Source: Pseudanabaena sp. FACHB-1998
GTDB taxonomy: Bacteria; Cyanobacteriota; Cyanobacteriia; Pseudanabaenales; Pseudanabaenaceae
NCBI RefSeq assembly: GCF_014696355.1
Contig: NZ_JACJQA010000025.1
Location: 26,539 to 90,538 of the forward strand
Reading direction: 5' to 3'
DNA length: 64,000 nucleotides
Both the position numbers and the translations under genes were made by a program. This document shows positions 23,817 to 33,100 of this stretch, piece by piece. Position 1 is the first letter of the stretch. The number at the start of each line of letters is the position of its first letter. Under the pieces are notes generated by a model. It made no database searches and was not told the origin of the DNA. It saw nothing but the letters and a program-made list of their open reading frames with translations.

Positions 23817-25049
23817 TTAGCTGACAATTACCTGTTCTACTTCAGGGATCTTTTCTGCTTCCCAGCGATCGAGAATAATTGCATTGGTGCTATTACCAAT
23901 AATATTTACCACTGTTTTTAAGCCATCGGTGATCCGATCAATACCTGCAACTAAGGCGATCGCCTCTAGCGGCAATCCCGAAGCTGAAAGCACCGTTGCC
24001 ATCGTAATTAAGGCGGCTCCGGGGACTCCGGGGGTACTAAAGGAAACTAGCAAACTACTTAGGGCGATCGCCAATAATAGCGAAGGAGTCACAGGCACTT
24101 GATAAATTTGCACGACAAATAGAGCATTAAATCCTTGGAGAATGGCGGCTCCATCCCGCTTTAGAGCAGTTCCCAAAGGAATCGCAAAACTAGCAATCTC
24201 TTCACGTAATCCATAGTTCTCTTGGATATTTTGCAAGACCACAGGCAAGGCTGCATTAGAGCTTGCTGTCCCAAAGGCTAAGGCGATCGCCTCGGACAAA
24301 TCTTTCAGCAACTTTGCAGGATTAGCTTTGAGAAGAAATAGAATCACTACGTCAATCATCAACATAATTGAAGAAGCAATCACCAATCCCAAAACATAGA
24401 GAAATAATTTGGCAACTAGTTCCAATCCTTGCGTCGCGATCGTGGAACTCATGAGGGCGAACACCCCTAAAGGCGCAGCATAGAGAATTACAGAAAGCGT
24501 TTTCTCGCCAATGTGATAGACACTCTCGACAAATTCCACAAAGGGCTTAGCTTTATCCGCAGCAAGTTGAGTGCCAATCCCTAATAACACGGCTGAGAAG
24601 ATAATCTGTAATAAGTTGCCTGTACTGAGAGCCTCTAAGGGATTAGTGGGAATTAAACTTACCAACCAAGATATGAGAGAAGGTGCTTCGGTAATATTAA
24701 TGGATTCCGCGATCGTAAAGCCTGTTACTCCATTCCCCGGTTGTAAAAAGTAGGCCGTTCCCATACCCACACCAAGGGCGATCGAGCTAGTAACTACATA
24801 ACTGGTCATTAACTTGACGGTAAATCGCCCGACCTGCCCTGCACCTTGAATTCTGGTTAGTCCCATAATCAACGAAGAAAATACAATGGGAACTACCACA
24901 AATTGAATTAATCTTAAAAAGGAATCTCCTATGGGAACTAACAGATTTTGATTAATTAAGTCGATGTTTTCGGGGAAAGTTGTATTTAGGAGGGTTCCAA
25001 AGACAACGCCAGCGCCAAGGGAAAGTAGGATAAACGTGGATAGATTCAT
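23817..25049 (-). CDS. Dicarboxylate/amino acid:cation symporter (DAACS family)
   Basis: About 410 aa from Met 25049. Multi-pass transporter of the GltP/DctA family, which brings in Glu, Asp or C4-dicarboxylates with Na+ or H+. Typical segments: FLRLIQFVVVPIVFSSLIMGLTRI, the serine-rich FGTASSNAALPVVLQNI (re-entrant HP1), GTALKRDGAAILQGFNALFV, and SFSTPGVPGAALITMATVL..VAGIDRITDGLKTVVNIIGNST (HP2 and TM8). An open frame extends upstream to 25148, but the additional 33 residues do not look like the family and start near a palindrome. The substrate is not determined. Confidence 0.9.
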   Translation of the reverse strand: MNLSTFILLSLGAGVVFGTLLNTTFPENIDLINQNLLVPIGDSFLRLIQFVVVPIVFSSLIMGLTRIQGAGQVGRFTVKLMTSYVVTSSIALGVGMGTAYFLQPGNGVTGFTIAESINITEAPSLISWLVSLIPTNPLEALSTGNLLQIIFSAVLLGIGTQLAADKAKPFVEFVESVYHIGEKTLSVILYAAPLGVFALMSSTIATQGLELVAKLFLYVLGLVIASSIMLMIDVVILFLLKANPAKLLKDLSEAIALAFGTASSNAALPVVLQNIQENYGLREEIASFAIPLGTALKRDGAAILQGFNALFVVQIYQVPVTPSLLLAIALSSLLVSFSTPGVPGAALITMATVLSASGLPLEAIALVAGIDRITDGLKTVVNIIGNSTNAIILDRWEAEKIPEVEQVIVS

Positions 25050-25151
25050 ATTCCAATTTGTTAAGGTAAAAATGCCATAAAAACTCACTGCCACCCTAAT
25101 TGAAGCTAGCTTAGTAGGTAACCAAAGAAAGTCCAAGATGAACCTCATAGC

Positions 25152-25198
25152 CTATAAGGGTTTTCATTTTGCCGTAGGCAAAATGAAAACCCTTATAG
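25152..25198. repeat. Perfect hairpin CTATAAGGGTTTTCATTTTG
   Basis: 22-base arms around GTA (GCC-GTA-GGC tip). Confidence 0.8.
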
Positions 25199-25231
25199 AA
25201 GTCCTGAATCCTTGAGTGGAAAGGGAGTGGC

Positions 25232-25282
25232 AACCCAATAGATGAAGGTTGACGCTTCGCGTCAACCTTCATCTATTGGGTT
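25232..25282. repeat. Perfect hairpin AACCCAATAGATGAAGGTTG
   Basis: 24-base arms around TTC (GACGCTTCGCGTC tip). Preceded by GTGGAAAGGGAGTGGC, a flank shared with other copies. Confidence 0.8.
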
Positions 25283-25307
25283 TATAGGTTTATGATGGCG
25301 ATTGCTA

Positions 25308-25313
25308 TATAAT
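25308..25313 (+). promoter_or_regulatory. Possible -10 box (TATAAT) at a repeat end
   Basis: In GGCGATTGCTATATAATC, 59 bases before the FAH-family gene. Same repeat-end motif as at 2057, 3044 and 11017. Confidence 0.4.
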
Positions 25314-25371
25314 CTAGTCTGCTAGATTTTCCCCTCAATAATCCTAATTTTAGATACGAAAAAAAGATGCT

Positions 25372-26214
25372 ATGGCGGATCGTTATGTTCGCGTAAAAGA
25401 CTCCCAAGACAAAGTTTCTTATGGGCTTTTGGAGTTGAATCAATCTGTAAAGTTGCTTAGTGGAGCGCCTTGGCTGGGAGGGGAACCAAATGGTGAGCTA
25501 CTTGCACCCGATACCTATCAGCTTTTAGCACCCTGTGAGCCAAGCAAAATCGTTGCTGTAGGTAAAAACTATTCGGCTCATGCTGTCGAAATGGGAGGAG
25601 AGGTTCCCAAAGAACCGATCTTATTTTTAAAGCCGACCACCACAATTATTGCGCCTGAAGCAGAGATTGCCCTACCTCCTCAATCAAAACGGGTGGAATA
25701 TGAAGGTGAATTAGCTTTAGTAATTGGGACAAAATGTTTTAACCTCACCCCCAAGAAAGCGATCGCCGCAATTTGGGGCTACACGATCGCCAACGATGTT
25801 ACGGCTAGGGATATTCAACGGAGTGATAGTCAATGGACTCGTGGCAAGGGTTTTGATACTTTCTGTCCTTTGGGCCCTTGGATTGTGCGCGAGATTAGCC
25901 CCTCTGCGATGCTTCAAACCTTTATGAATGATGTGAAGAAACCATTACAATCAGCCGCGATCGATGAAATGGTTTTTTCACCCGATTATCTTGTTTCCTA
26001 CATCAGCCAGATCATGACGTTATTACCGGGGGATATTATTCTCACGGGTACGCCTGAAGGTGTGGGTCCAATGCAGGAAGGCGATCGCGTATGTGTTGGC
26101 ATTGAGGGCATAGGCAAATTGCAAAATACGGTTATTCTGAGGGCGGCTTTACCAGCGATCGAGGAGCTTGATGCGGCGGATATTGAAGATAGCGATCAGG
26201 AACTTATTCATTAA
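25372..26214 (+). CDS. Fumarylacetoacetate hydrolase family protein
   Basis: 280 aa. C-terminal FAH fold: KIVAVGKNYSAHAVEMG (about 62-78), EPILFLKP, VEYEGELALVIG (metal-ligand Glu residues), GYTIANDVTARDIQ, GKGFDTFCPLGPWIV and LLPGDIILTGTPEGVGPMQEGD. Enzymes of this family with this length act as acylpyruvases, oxaloacetate decarboxylases or 2-hydroxyhepta-2,4-diene-dioate isomerases. The exact activity cannot be told. The C-terminus has an acidic tail (EELDAADIEDSDQE). No aromatic-degradation genes are adjacent. Confidence 0.92.
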   Translation: MADRYVRVKDSQDKVSYGLLELNQSVKLLSGAPWLGGEPNGELLAPDTYQLLAPCEPSKIVAVGKNYSAHAVEMGGEVPKEPILFLKPTTTIIAPEAEIALPPQSKRVEYEGELALVIGTKCFNLTPKKAIAAIWGYTIANDVTARDIQRSDSQWTRGKGFDTFCPLGPWIVREISPSAMLQTFMNDVKKPLQSAAIDEMVFSPDYLVSYISQIMTLLPGDIILTGTPEGVGPMQEGDRVCVGIEGIGKLQNTVILRAALPAIEELDAADIEDSDQELIH

Positions 26215-26399
26215 AAACATTGTCATTAATTACTGGCTAGACTATTAATCAGGCTACTGACTAGGTCTACAGCACTGTAGAAGTCAACTCTTAAGCCAAA
26301 TCTCAAAATAGGTGGGGGGATTTGCAAAGCTAAGTGTTTTCTTTTGCTTGGCGATGCTTGAATATGCCCCAATATCCTCACACACCAGATATTCGTCCT

Positions 26400-27221
26400 A
26401 TGAATTACTCCACTCCCTCCTCAATTAAACTTCAGCGCAAAATGGCGATCGCGATCAGCCTGCCTTTATCGCTGAGCCTTTTGGCAAGCCCTAGCTTCGC
26501 GCAAATTATCCCTGTCGAAACTAGTCCTAGTTCGACCAACCCTCAAAGAATTCCTTCAGATAATCCCAACGACAAAGCCGCGAATCCGACGGACAACAAA
26601 AATGCTAGATTTAGCTGCCAAGTGCGCGAAGGTCAATATATCGTCGTCTATCAACCCAAGAGCCAACCTCAAAAATATTTCCCTTGGGCGGCTCCCAGTA
26701 CGATGGGTGATGGCTGGTCGCCTGAGCGTCGTTGCAATGAAATCAGCCGTCGTCTAGAGCTATATCGTCCCGATGGTTTAGTAGAAATGCGAACCAGTAC
26801 TGAAAATGGCTATAACGTTATCTGTGCAACTACGGATAAAAATTCTGCTTGTCGGATTGTGCTAACAGTTCCCAATGGTCAGGATCCGATCGCCACTCGC
26901 GATAAGGTCTTTGGAAATCTCACCACTGCGGATAGTGGTCAAACAACCACGGCTGTGAATACTTATCAAGGTAACGGACGCGATCGCACTTTAAACAGCA
27001 TCACTGGCAACCTCGGTTTAGGTGGTATTGATCTCTCCAGCATCAATGGTGTCCTCGGCTCAGTCTTATCAACTAACCGTCCTACCCCTACATCTAATAT
27101 TCGTGGTGGCAACCTGTACTTAAAGCCCTATCTCGATCCTAGCGATGGCGGTACTGGAGCCAGCTTGGGAACTAGTAATTTCACGGGCGGCAGAAGACTC
27201 AATCCTGATAATTTTCGTTAA
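26400..27221 (+). CDS. Exported COP23-family protein
   Basis: 273 aa from ATG 26400, which puts the signal peptide (KLQRKMAIAISLPLSLSLLASPSFAQ) at the N-terminus. The mature part has the COP23 domain (circadian oscillating 23-kDa-type protein) with SCQVREGQYIVVYQP, FPWAAPSTMGDGWSPERRCNEISRRLELYRPDG, YNVICATTDKNSACRIVLTVPNGQDP (about 72-175). A low-complexity Gly/Asn/Ser tail follows. COP23 was described in Cyanothece as a rhythmic membrane protein of unknown role. The four Cys in the domain are kept. An upstream in-frame start at 26334 would add 22 unlikely residues. Confidence 0.88.
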   Translation: MNYSTPSSIKLQRKMAIAISLPLSLSLLASPSFAQIIPVETSPSSTNPQRIPSDNPNDKAANPTDNKNARFSCQVREGQYIVVYQPKSQPQKYFPWAAPSTMGDGWSPERRCNEISRRLELYRPDGLVEMRTSTENGYNVICATTDKNSACRIVLTVPNGQDPIATRDKVFGNLTTADSGQTTTAVNTYQGNGRDRTLNSITGNLGLGGIDLSSINGVLGSVLSTNRPTPTSNIRGGNLYLKPYLDPSDGGTGASLGTSNFTGGRRLNPDNFR

Positions 27222-27256
27222 ATAAAAAAGGGTCGCTAAGCGACCCTTTTTTATTT
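27220..27256. terminator. Bidirectional terminator between COP23 and pgk
   Basis: AAATAAAAAAGGGTCGC / GCGACCCTTTTTTATTT around TAA; convergent genes. Confidence 0.92.
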
Positions 27257-27257
27257 C

Positions 27258-28460
27258 TTACGCTTCATTCAAAGCAGCGATACCGGGGAGAATTTTGCCT
27301 TCGAGCAATTCTAAGCTTGCACCACCACCAGTGGAGATGTGGCTCATCTTTTCAGCAACGCCAACCTTCTCAACTGCGGCTACGGAGTCACCTCCACCGA
27401 TGATCGTGATTGCGCCTTTGCCAGTCAAGTCAGCGAGGGTATGGGCGATCGCCTCAGTACCGACTGCAAACTTATCAAATTCAAAGACACCCATAGGACC
27501 ATTCCAAATGGCGGATTTGCAATCTGCAAGCGCATCTTGGAATACCTTGATGGAGTCAGGACCAATATCTAAGCCCATCCAACCATCGGGAATATCGTTA
27601 ATGCTGACGGTTTGCGAGTTAGCGTCAGGCTTAAAGTTATCAGCAACTACCACATCGGTAGGAAGCAAGAACTTTACGCCACGTTCTGCGGCTTTCTTTT
27701 CGAGAGCGCGAGCTAGGTCTAGCTTATCTTCTTCAACGAGGGACTTACCAACACTCAAGCCACGAGCCTTGTAGAAGGTGAAGATCATACCGCCGCCAAG
27801 CAATAACACATCAACCTTATCGAGCAAGGTTTCGATAACGCCGATCTTGCTGGAAACTTTGGAACCACCAACGATCGCGGCGAGAGGACGTTGAGGATTG
27901 TCGATCGCGCCACTGAGGTATTGCAATTCCTTATCGAGCAAGAAACCAGCAACGGAGGTGCTGATGTACTTGGTTACGCCTTCAGTCGAAGCATGGGCGC
28001 GGTGAGCAGTACCAAAAGCATCATTTACATAGATATCAGCCAAGGATGCTAATTTTTTCGCAAATTCTGGATCGTTCTTTTCTTCTTCAGGATAGAAACG
28101 AACGTTTTCTAGCAAAGCGACATCGCCATTGTTAAGGGCATTGACTTGAGCAGCCACTGCATCGCCGATACAATCATCGGTCTTAACTACAGGCTGACCA
28201 AGCAACTCGGACAAACGTACGGCAACAGGATTGAGGCGAAGGCTTTCGGTAACGCCTTTAGGTCTGCCGAAGTGGCTGGTGAGAATTACACGAGCGCCAG
28301 CTTCAGTTAGGTATTTAATAGTTGGCAGAGCTGCGCGAATACGAGTATCGTCGGTGATTTTGCCAGTTTCGTCTTGAGGAACGTTGAAATCGACTCTGAC
28401 TAATACCTTTTTGCCTGCTAAGTCAGCCGATGTCAAGCTTGCTAGATTCTTTTTTGCCAT
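27258..28460 (-). CDS. pgk: Phosphoglycerate kinase
   Basis: 400 aa, full length. Converts 1,3-bisphosphoglycerate and ADP to 3-phosphoglycerate and ATP, and the reverse in the Calvin cycle. Signature [12 protein letters not shown] near residue 22, [71 protein letters not shown] and the nucleotide loop [29 protein letters not shown]. Closed by a terminator three bases after the stop. The toxin/HNH gene cluster lies upstream on the same strand but should be a separate unit. Confidence 0.98.
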   Translation of the reverse strand: MAKKNLASLTSADLAGKKVLVRVDFNVPQDETGKITDDTRIRAALPTIKYLTEAGARVILTSHFGRPKGVTESLRLNPVAVRLSELLGQPVVKTDDCIGDAVAAQVNALNNGDVALLENVRFYPEEEKNDPEFAKKLASLADIYVNDAFGTAHRAHASTEGVTKYISTSVAGFLLDKELQYLSGAIDNPQRPLAAIVGGSKVSSKIGVIETLLDKVDVLLLGGGMIFTFYKARGLSVGKSLVEEDKLDLARALEKKAAERGVKFLLPTDVVVADNFKPDANSQTVSINDIPDGWMGLDIGPDSIKVFQDALADCKSAIWNGPMGVFEFDKFAVGTEAIAHTLADLTGKGAITIIGGGDSVAAVEKVGVAEKMSHISTGGGASLELLEGKILPGIAALNEA

Positions 28461-28565
28461 AAAAATTTAAGTTTTTAGTATATTAAGTTGCTTTTTTACA
28501 AAGTCTTAATAATTTTACACAAAATATGTCCCCATCCAAACAAGAGTGAGTAAAAATACTTACTG

Positions 28566-28775
28566 TTAAATATTACTTAGTCTTGCAGCGCGATTTGGAA
28601 TTGTCTTATTTTCTGCTTTTGCGGCTTCTAACCATGCGGTTTTAGCAAGAATTACTTCATTGAGTGCTTGCTGTGGTGTGTTGGCGATCGCTGAGCAATA
28701 TTTTAAGTCAGGGATATCGGCAATATAGGCTTCATCTTCTTCGCTGTAGAAGATATTGATGTGATAGTCTTTCAT
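28566..28775 (-). CDS. HicB-like small protein
   Basis: 69 aa from ATG 28775 (YHINIFYSEEDEAYIADIPDLKYCSAIANTPQQALNEVILAKTAWLEAAK): the HicB partial-RNase H-like fold of type II antitoxins, without a clear DNA-binding tail. There is no HicA next to it; the neighbour upstream is an HNH nuclease gene that ends 10 bases before this start. So it may be an orphan antitoxin or act with an unlinked toxin. Confidence 0.8.
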   Translation of the reverse strand: MKDYHINIFYSEEDEAYIADIPDLKYCSAIANTPQQALNEVILAKTAWLEAAKAENKTIPNRAARLSNI

Positions 28776-28785
28776 GGTTATTTTT

Positions 28786-29223
28786 CTACTCAATCGGATC
28801 GTCAATTGGCGGATGTCGGTTAACGGCTATATCTGCAATCCGAATGCTAATTAGGCGATCGCGATTACAGTCTAAAGCATTCACAGTGGCGCGTCCTGTT
28901 GGTGTAGTGCCTAATAATTGCAGTTTATCGTTAGACCAGACAAAATGATCTTGCCAGCGATCGCTACGCGGATTAAATAGAGGAGTTTCTATTTTTGTTT
29001 CGGGATCGATCGCAGTATTTTTTGTGTACTTCTGGCGATTGCAATGGAAGCAAGCAAGGGCAAGGTTATCGATATTATCTGTGCCGCCTTGAGATTTAGG
29101 CAGGACATGATCAATGGTAAATTGAACGAATTGCCATTTTTCCACAGCATGGCAGTATTCGCATAGTCCGTTTGCGCGATCGCGAACTTGAGCTTTGGTG
29201 GTTTCGATGAAGTTACGCGCCAT
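28786..29223 (-). CDS. HNH endonuclease
   Basis: 145 aa. CEYCHAVEKWQFVQFTIDHVLPKSQGGTDNIDNLALACFHCNRQK gives C-x2-C, the H-N-H core (DHVLPKSQGG..N..LAC..CN) and second C-x2-C, so a zinc-stabilised HNH fold. Such stand-alone HNH proteins are common and mostly uncharacterised in cyanobacteria. It overlaps the upstream 100-aa gene by 11 bases, so they are co-translated. Confidence 0.88.
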   Translation of the reverse strand: MARNFIETTKAQVRDRANGLCEYCHAVEKWQFVQFTIDHVLPKSQGGTDNIDNLALACFHCNRQKYTKNTAIDPETKIETPLFNPRSDRWQDHFVWSNDKLQLLGTTPTGRATVNALDCNRDRLISIRIADIAVNRHPPIDDPIE

Positions 29224-29515
29224 GTTGGATTTCTGGCTGAGTTTTGGCGATGTTTTCGAGTAGGAAGTTATTGCGAATCATCCGATTTACAAAACTGAGA
29301 TAGTCATCGATCGCGGCAAAGTCGTCTAGTTCTTGTTCTTCTATTTCAGTGAGTGGGGTTTCTTCGCGTTTGTCGAGTAGATTCTCGATACGTTCTTGGA
29401 TATTTTGCGAAGCGCGAAAGATCATTACTCCGTCTTGTAGGGTTATAGCGATCGCGCCATCAAGGGGGAGATTTTTGGGTAATGTGGTAATTGGGGCAAT
29501 TGTGGAAGTATTCAT
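29213..29515 (-). CDS. Hypothetical protein paired with HNH gene, 100 aa
   Basis: Not recognised. It reads LPLDGAIAITLQDGVMIFRASQNIQERIENLLDKREETPLTEIEEQELDDFAAIDDYLSFVNRMIRN: a short N-terminal strand region then acidic helices. Small proteins of this shape often precede HNH genes in cyanobacteria. It overlaps the HNH gene by 11 bases. A regulatory or inhibitor role is conceivable but not shown. Confidence 0.7.
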   Translation of the reverse strand: MNTSTIAPITTLPKNLPLDGAIAITLQDGVMIFRASQNIQERIENLLDKREETPLTEIEEQELDDFAAIDDYLSFVNRMIRNNFLLENIAKTQPEIQHGA

Positions 29516-29536
29516 TTTATTTCTCCTGTCTTACAT

Positions 29537-29941
29537 TTATGATGTCACCCAATTTTCAAGTGCTAGATCTTGAACTCGATTAAATTCTTTGGTGTTGTTG
29601 GTGACTAGGGTTAGGTTTAAACTCAGAGCATGAGCCGCTATGAGCAAGTCCATTGCGCCGATAATTTTGCCCGATCGCTCTAGGGTGGCGCGGATATCTC
29701 CATAAATAGTTGCGGCTTGTTCGTCAAACTGGACAATTTCTAATGGGATTAGGAATTGGTTAAGGGCGGCGCGATTTCGATCGGGAAATTGACTTTTGGC
29801 GGCTCCATATTCTAGTTCGGCTACGGTGATGGATGAGATGCCGATATCAAAGGGGGCGATGGTTTGAAATTTTTCTAAAACGTCTTTGGGCTTGCGTTTA
29901 ATGATGTAAATGCAAGTATTGGTGTCGAGCATATATTTCAT
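29537..29941 (-). CDS. vapC: VapC-type PIN-domain toxin
   Basis: 134 aa PIN ribonuclease. Acidic active-site residues sit in YMLDTNTCIYII (Asp), VAELEYGA (Glu) and GAMDLLIAAHAL (Asp), with a further Asn/Asp in LVTNNTKEF. Overlaps the antitoxin gene by four bases. VapC toxins cut tRNA or rRNA. Confidence 0.92.
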   Translation of the reverse strand: MKYMLDTNTCIYIIKRKPKDVLEKFQTIAPFDIGISSITVAELEYGAAKSQFPDRNRAALNQFLIPLEIVQFDEQAATIYGDIRATLERSGKIIGAMDLLIAAHALSLNLTLVTNNTKEFNRVQDLALENWVTS

Positions 29942-30171
29942 GAGAATAGATCCTCTCTTTCTTGTAGTGGAGGTTGTTCTCTGGTTTCCATGAAGTCATC
30001 TGAGAAGAGGTCGAGGCTATTCCAGAGGGTTTGCCAAGGATTGTTTTTTGGTATGAGAATAATCGTATTACCAACTTTTTTGATATAGACTTCTTCGCCG
30101 ACTAGTTGAAAGCCGTCTGGTAGTATGGCTAGTTGTTCGTTGCCTTGCATTCTGAGTTTGGCGGTGTTCAT
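29938..30171 (-). CDS. vapB: VapB-type antitoxin
   Basis: 77 aa. The N-terminal AbrB-like swapped-hairpin region (TAKLRMQGNEQLAILPDGFQLVGEEVYIKKVGNTIILIPK) is followed by a C-terminal toxin-binding tail. ATGA overlap with vapC. Typical order antitoxin then toxin. It starts 12 bases after the NACHT gene stop, so it may be read from the same transcript. Confidence 0.88.
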   Translation of the reverse strand: MNTAKLRMQGNEQLAILPDGFQLVGEEVYIKKVGNTIILIPKNNPWQTLWNSLDLFSDDFMETREQPPLQEREDLFS

Positions 30172-30183
30172 GGGTTTGTTCTC

Positions 30184-33100
30184 CTAGTGGTATTCTAAGT
30201 TAATTCTTCTAAGCCAAGCTTTGACTTCATTTGTGAGTTGTTGGGTGCTTTTTTCTCCTATGAATGGGCGTATTTGGATAGACTCTGTTAGGCTTTGGCA
30301 GAGTTGATCGATCGCCTCATTAGCATTTTTGGCATAAAGGGCGATCGCTAATTTCTCGAAACCAAGAACTCGCTTGAGGTTAATTAGTTCGCGTTTCAGG
30401 TTGGAGACTCGATTAATTTCTGGAATCTCGCGCCCTAACGAGTCAAAGATTTTGATGGCTATTTCTTCTGCAATTACGTTAGGATCGCTTTCTTGTTCGA
30501 GATAGCGGACATCGACGACTAAACAGCGTATTTCGGGATGGTCAGTATTGCCGAGTGCTTTTTGGATTGCATCACAATCTATAAATTGACTCTCTAAAGT
30601 TTGAATTGTATGTGTGTTTACAAATTTAGAATTGTTTGATCTATTTGAAGAATGCCATGCTTCATAAAACTCTGGATAACTCATATTTTGGGCGCAATAA
30701 AAAATAGATTCATAGTAGGCATAAGACTCCAAAAGATTTTCTTGATTTCTCAAAGACTTATACAAGTAATTTCTTAAATTAACTACTAAAGATAACCAAG
30801 GTTGTAATTCACCATCTTTAAGGATTTCGGGTAAGTTCCTTGCTGCAACTATCCGCATATTTTGAGACTTAGAAGAAATCATTACATCAATCACCCCCAT
30901 TTTCTCTTCGTTATCATCATTGATATTATTAGGAATTACCAATAATCTAATTAGTGATTTGTTGCGTGTTTCTTCATCAGTATTGGGATCATTAATTAAA
31001 CAATTAAGTCTGTTTATGATTAAACTTCTAGCATCAAAGTCATTATCGATTCCCTCTAATAATTTTACTGCATGACTCAAAGCATCGATATCTGTAGAAG
31101 AATCTTCAATTATACGAATTAATGATTTTACAGCTAAGTTCTTATAATTAAAGTTAGTAACGATCTTTGTTAAAAAATATACTGCACGACAGATAGTATC
31201 ATTGTTAGTAGAATGGTTTTCAAGTAATTGAATAAGCTTATTTACAGCAATTTCTTTGTTTTGGCAATCTGTCGTAATGTTACACAAGCTGTATGCTGAT
31301 ATACAGATTAAATTATCGTCAGTAGTAGATTCCATTAAGTCAATAAGTTTATTGATAGCAATTTCTTTATATTCCAAATCAGTAGCAATAATCCCTAAAC
31401 TAGTGGATGCTGAGAAGAGGATAATATCCTCGTCATTAGCATCTTTGATTATTTGAGATAATACTTTTATAGCAATCTCCTTACTCTTAGAATCAACAAT
31501 AAATTTATTTAAATTTAATAAAATTTTATTACGAGTATCTTTATCATTAGGATCTTTGATTAAATCAATGAGTGTATTTACAGCAATATCTTTACTCTCA
31601 GAATCAATGGAAATTTTTACTAAGTTTCTTGCTGCCAAATAGAGTCTTGATTTTTCATCTTTAGGATTACTTAAAATTTCGCACAAATATTTCGTAGCTA
31701 AAAATAGATTTGTATAGGGCAGGATATTTATTGCACTTTCATTAATTGATGGTAAGGGTATAGATATTTCGTTCTCTTCATTCAAACATCCAAATCCCCA
31801 TTCAATAATTCGCTTAGTAATTAACTCATCCTTACTACAGTTTTTAAATTCTGACAAGCAACTTGCAGCAAGAAAATAAGCTCGATATCCATAAAAGCTT
31901 TTGCCATTTACTATAGAGGAGTCACAGCATCCATCTTCAAAATTAATCAACGCCTCAATAAAATCCTCTTTATCTTTCTCAAAACCTTTTCGCCCAAACC
32001 AAAATAAGATTACTTCACGCCATCTTATATCAAAAACTGGATAGTCATTACCTTTAAAGTTATCTAATGAATCAGGCAAGAAAAATTTCCAATTAGGTAT
32101 TTCTAAAGCTGCAAAATATTCCTTAAATGAGTCATGAAGGAAATCATAAACTTGCTCATATTCATCTATTGGTTTTAGCCATCCAAGTTCGAGAGCCTTT
32201 TCAAGCCTTTCACTCAACTTTTCTCTCACTTCACAATCTGTTAATGGACTTTGAGTATCTATTGCTTTTATTGCCAGTTCCCCTAAAGACTTAACTAAAT
32301 CCACATCAAATCGATCTTTTGTAATCTTCCGCTTGTACTGTTTTTTAATAAATTGATCGAATAATTCTGCCTTAGTTGCAGCCAAAGCAAAGTTTGATTC
32401 GGATTTTTCATAAATTGAACAAAGCAATGATAGATGAAGTGGATATTTAATTAGATCGTTAATGCGATGTCTAGTAGCTTGTTGAATTTCTAACTTGAGA
32501 CCGTTTGCAGATTCTGAATCATCACCAAACCAAGCATCTATAAAATTACTGGGCTGCTCAGAATTATAGCCAATACACTCATAAATACCATAGTCAAAAC
32601 TTGCAAAATCTGCCTTGTCTGAATCCCATCGATTTTTACGACAAGTTAAAGCTATTTTAGATTTGCTTAGCCAATCATCAAACTGACCGATAACGCTATA
32701 CGCTCTATCAGAAATATCTTCAAGACCATCTAACAACAGCCAAACATAGCCATCTTTAAGCTTGTTATCAAATTCCTGTTTCCATTCATTTCTGTCAATA
32801 TCAGAACCTTTAAGCCATTCTTCTAAAATATAATCCCAGATAGATTTTTGCTTGTCTCTTACTTCTTTTAAAGAAATCCAAATTACAAGATTGTTAGGCT
32901 GTTTGAGCAATTCATAGCCAATTTGCAATAAAAGAGTAGTTTTTCCCGATCCTGTTTCACCAATAACTGCTAATCTTTGCACCTGTTTCTTAGAGATGCT
33001 CTCTGACAAGTCACCATGAATAATTACATCAAGAAAATCCTGTTGGCGTTCATATTTTTGAGTAATCTCATACCCCTCAGCTTGCTCCTTACCTGATTGA

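Larger units (their letters stand above)
25050..25371. other. Divergent intergenic region with two hairpins
   Basis: Holds the unassigned 5' extension of the symporter frame, hairpins at 25152-25198 and 25232-25282, and a TATAAT at 25308. No separate gene. Confidence 0.7.

Noticed and set aside
25050..25148. N-terminal extension of the symporter
   Set aside because: 33 extra residues do not resemble the family and lie next to a hairpin; the Met at 25049 begins the first membrane segment.
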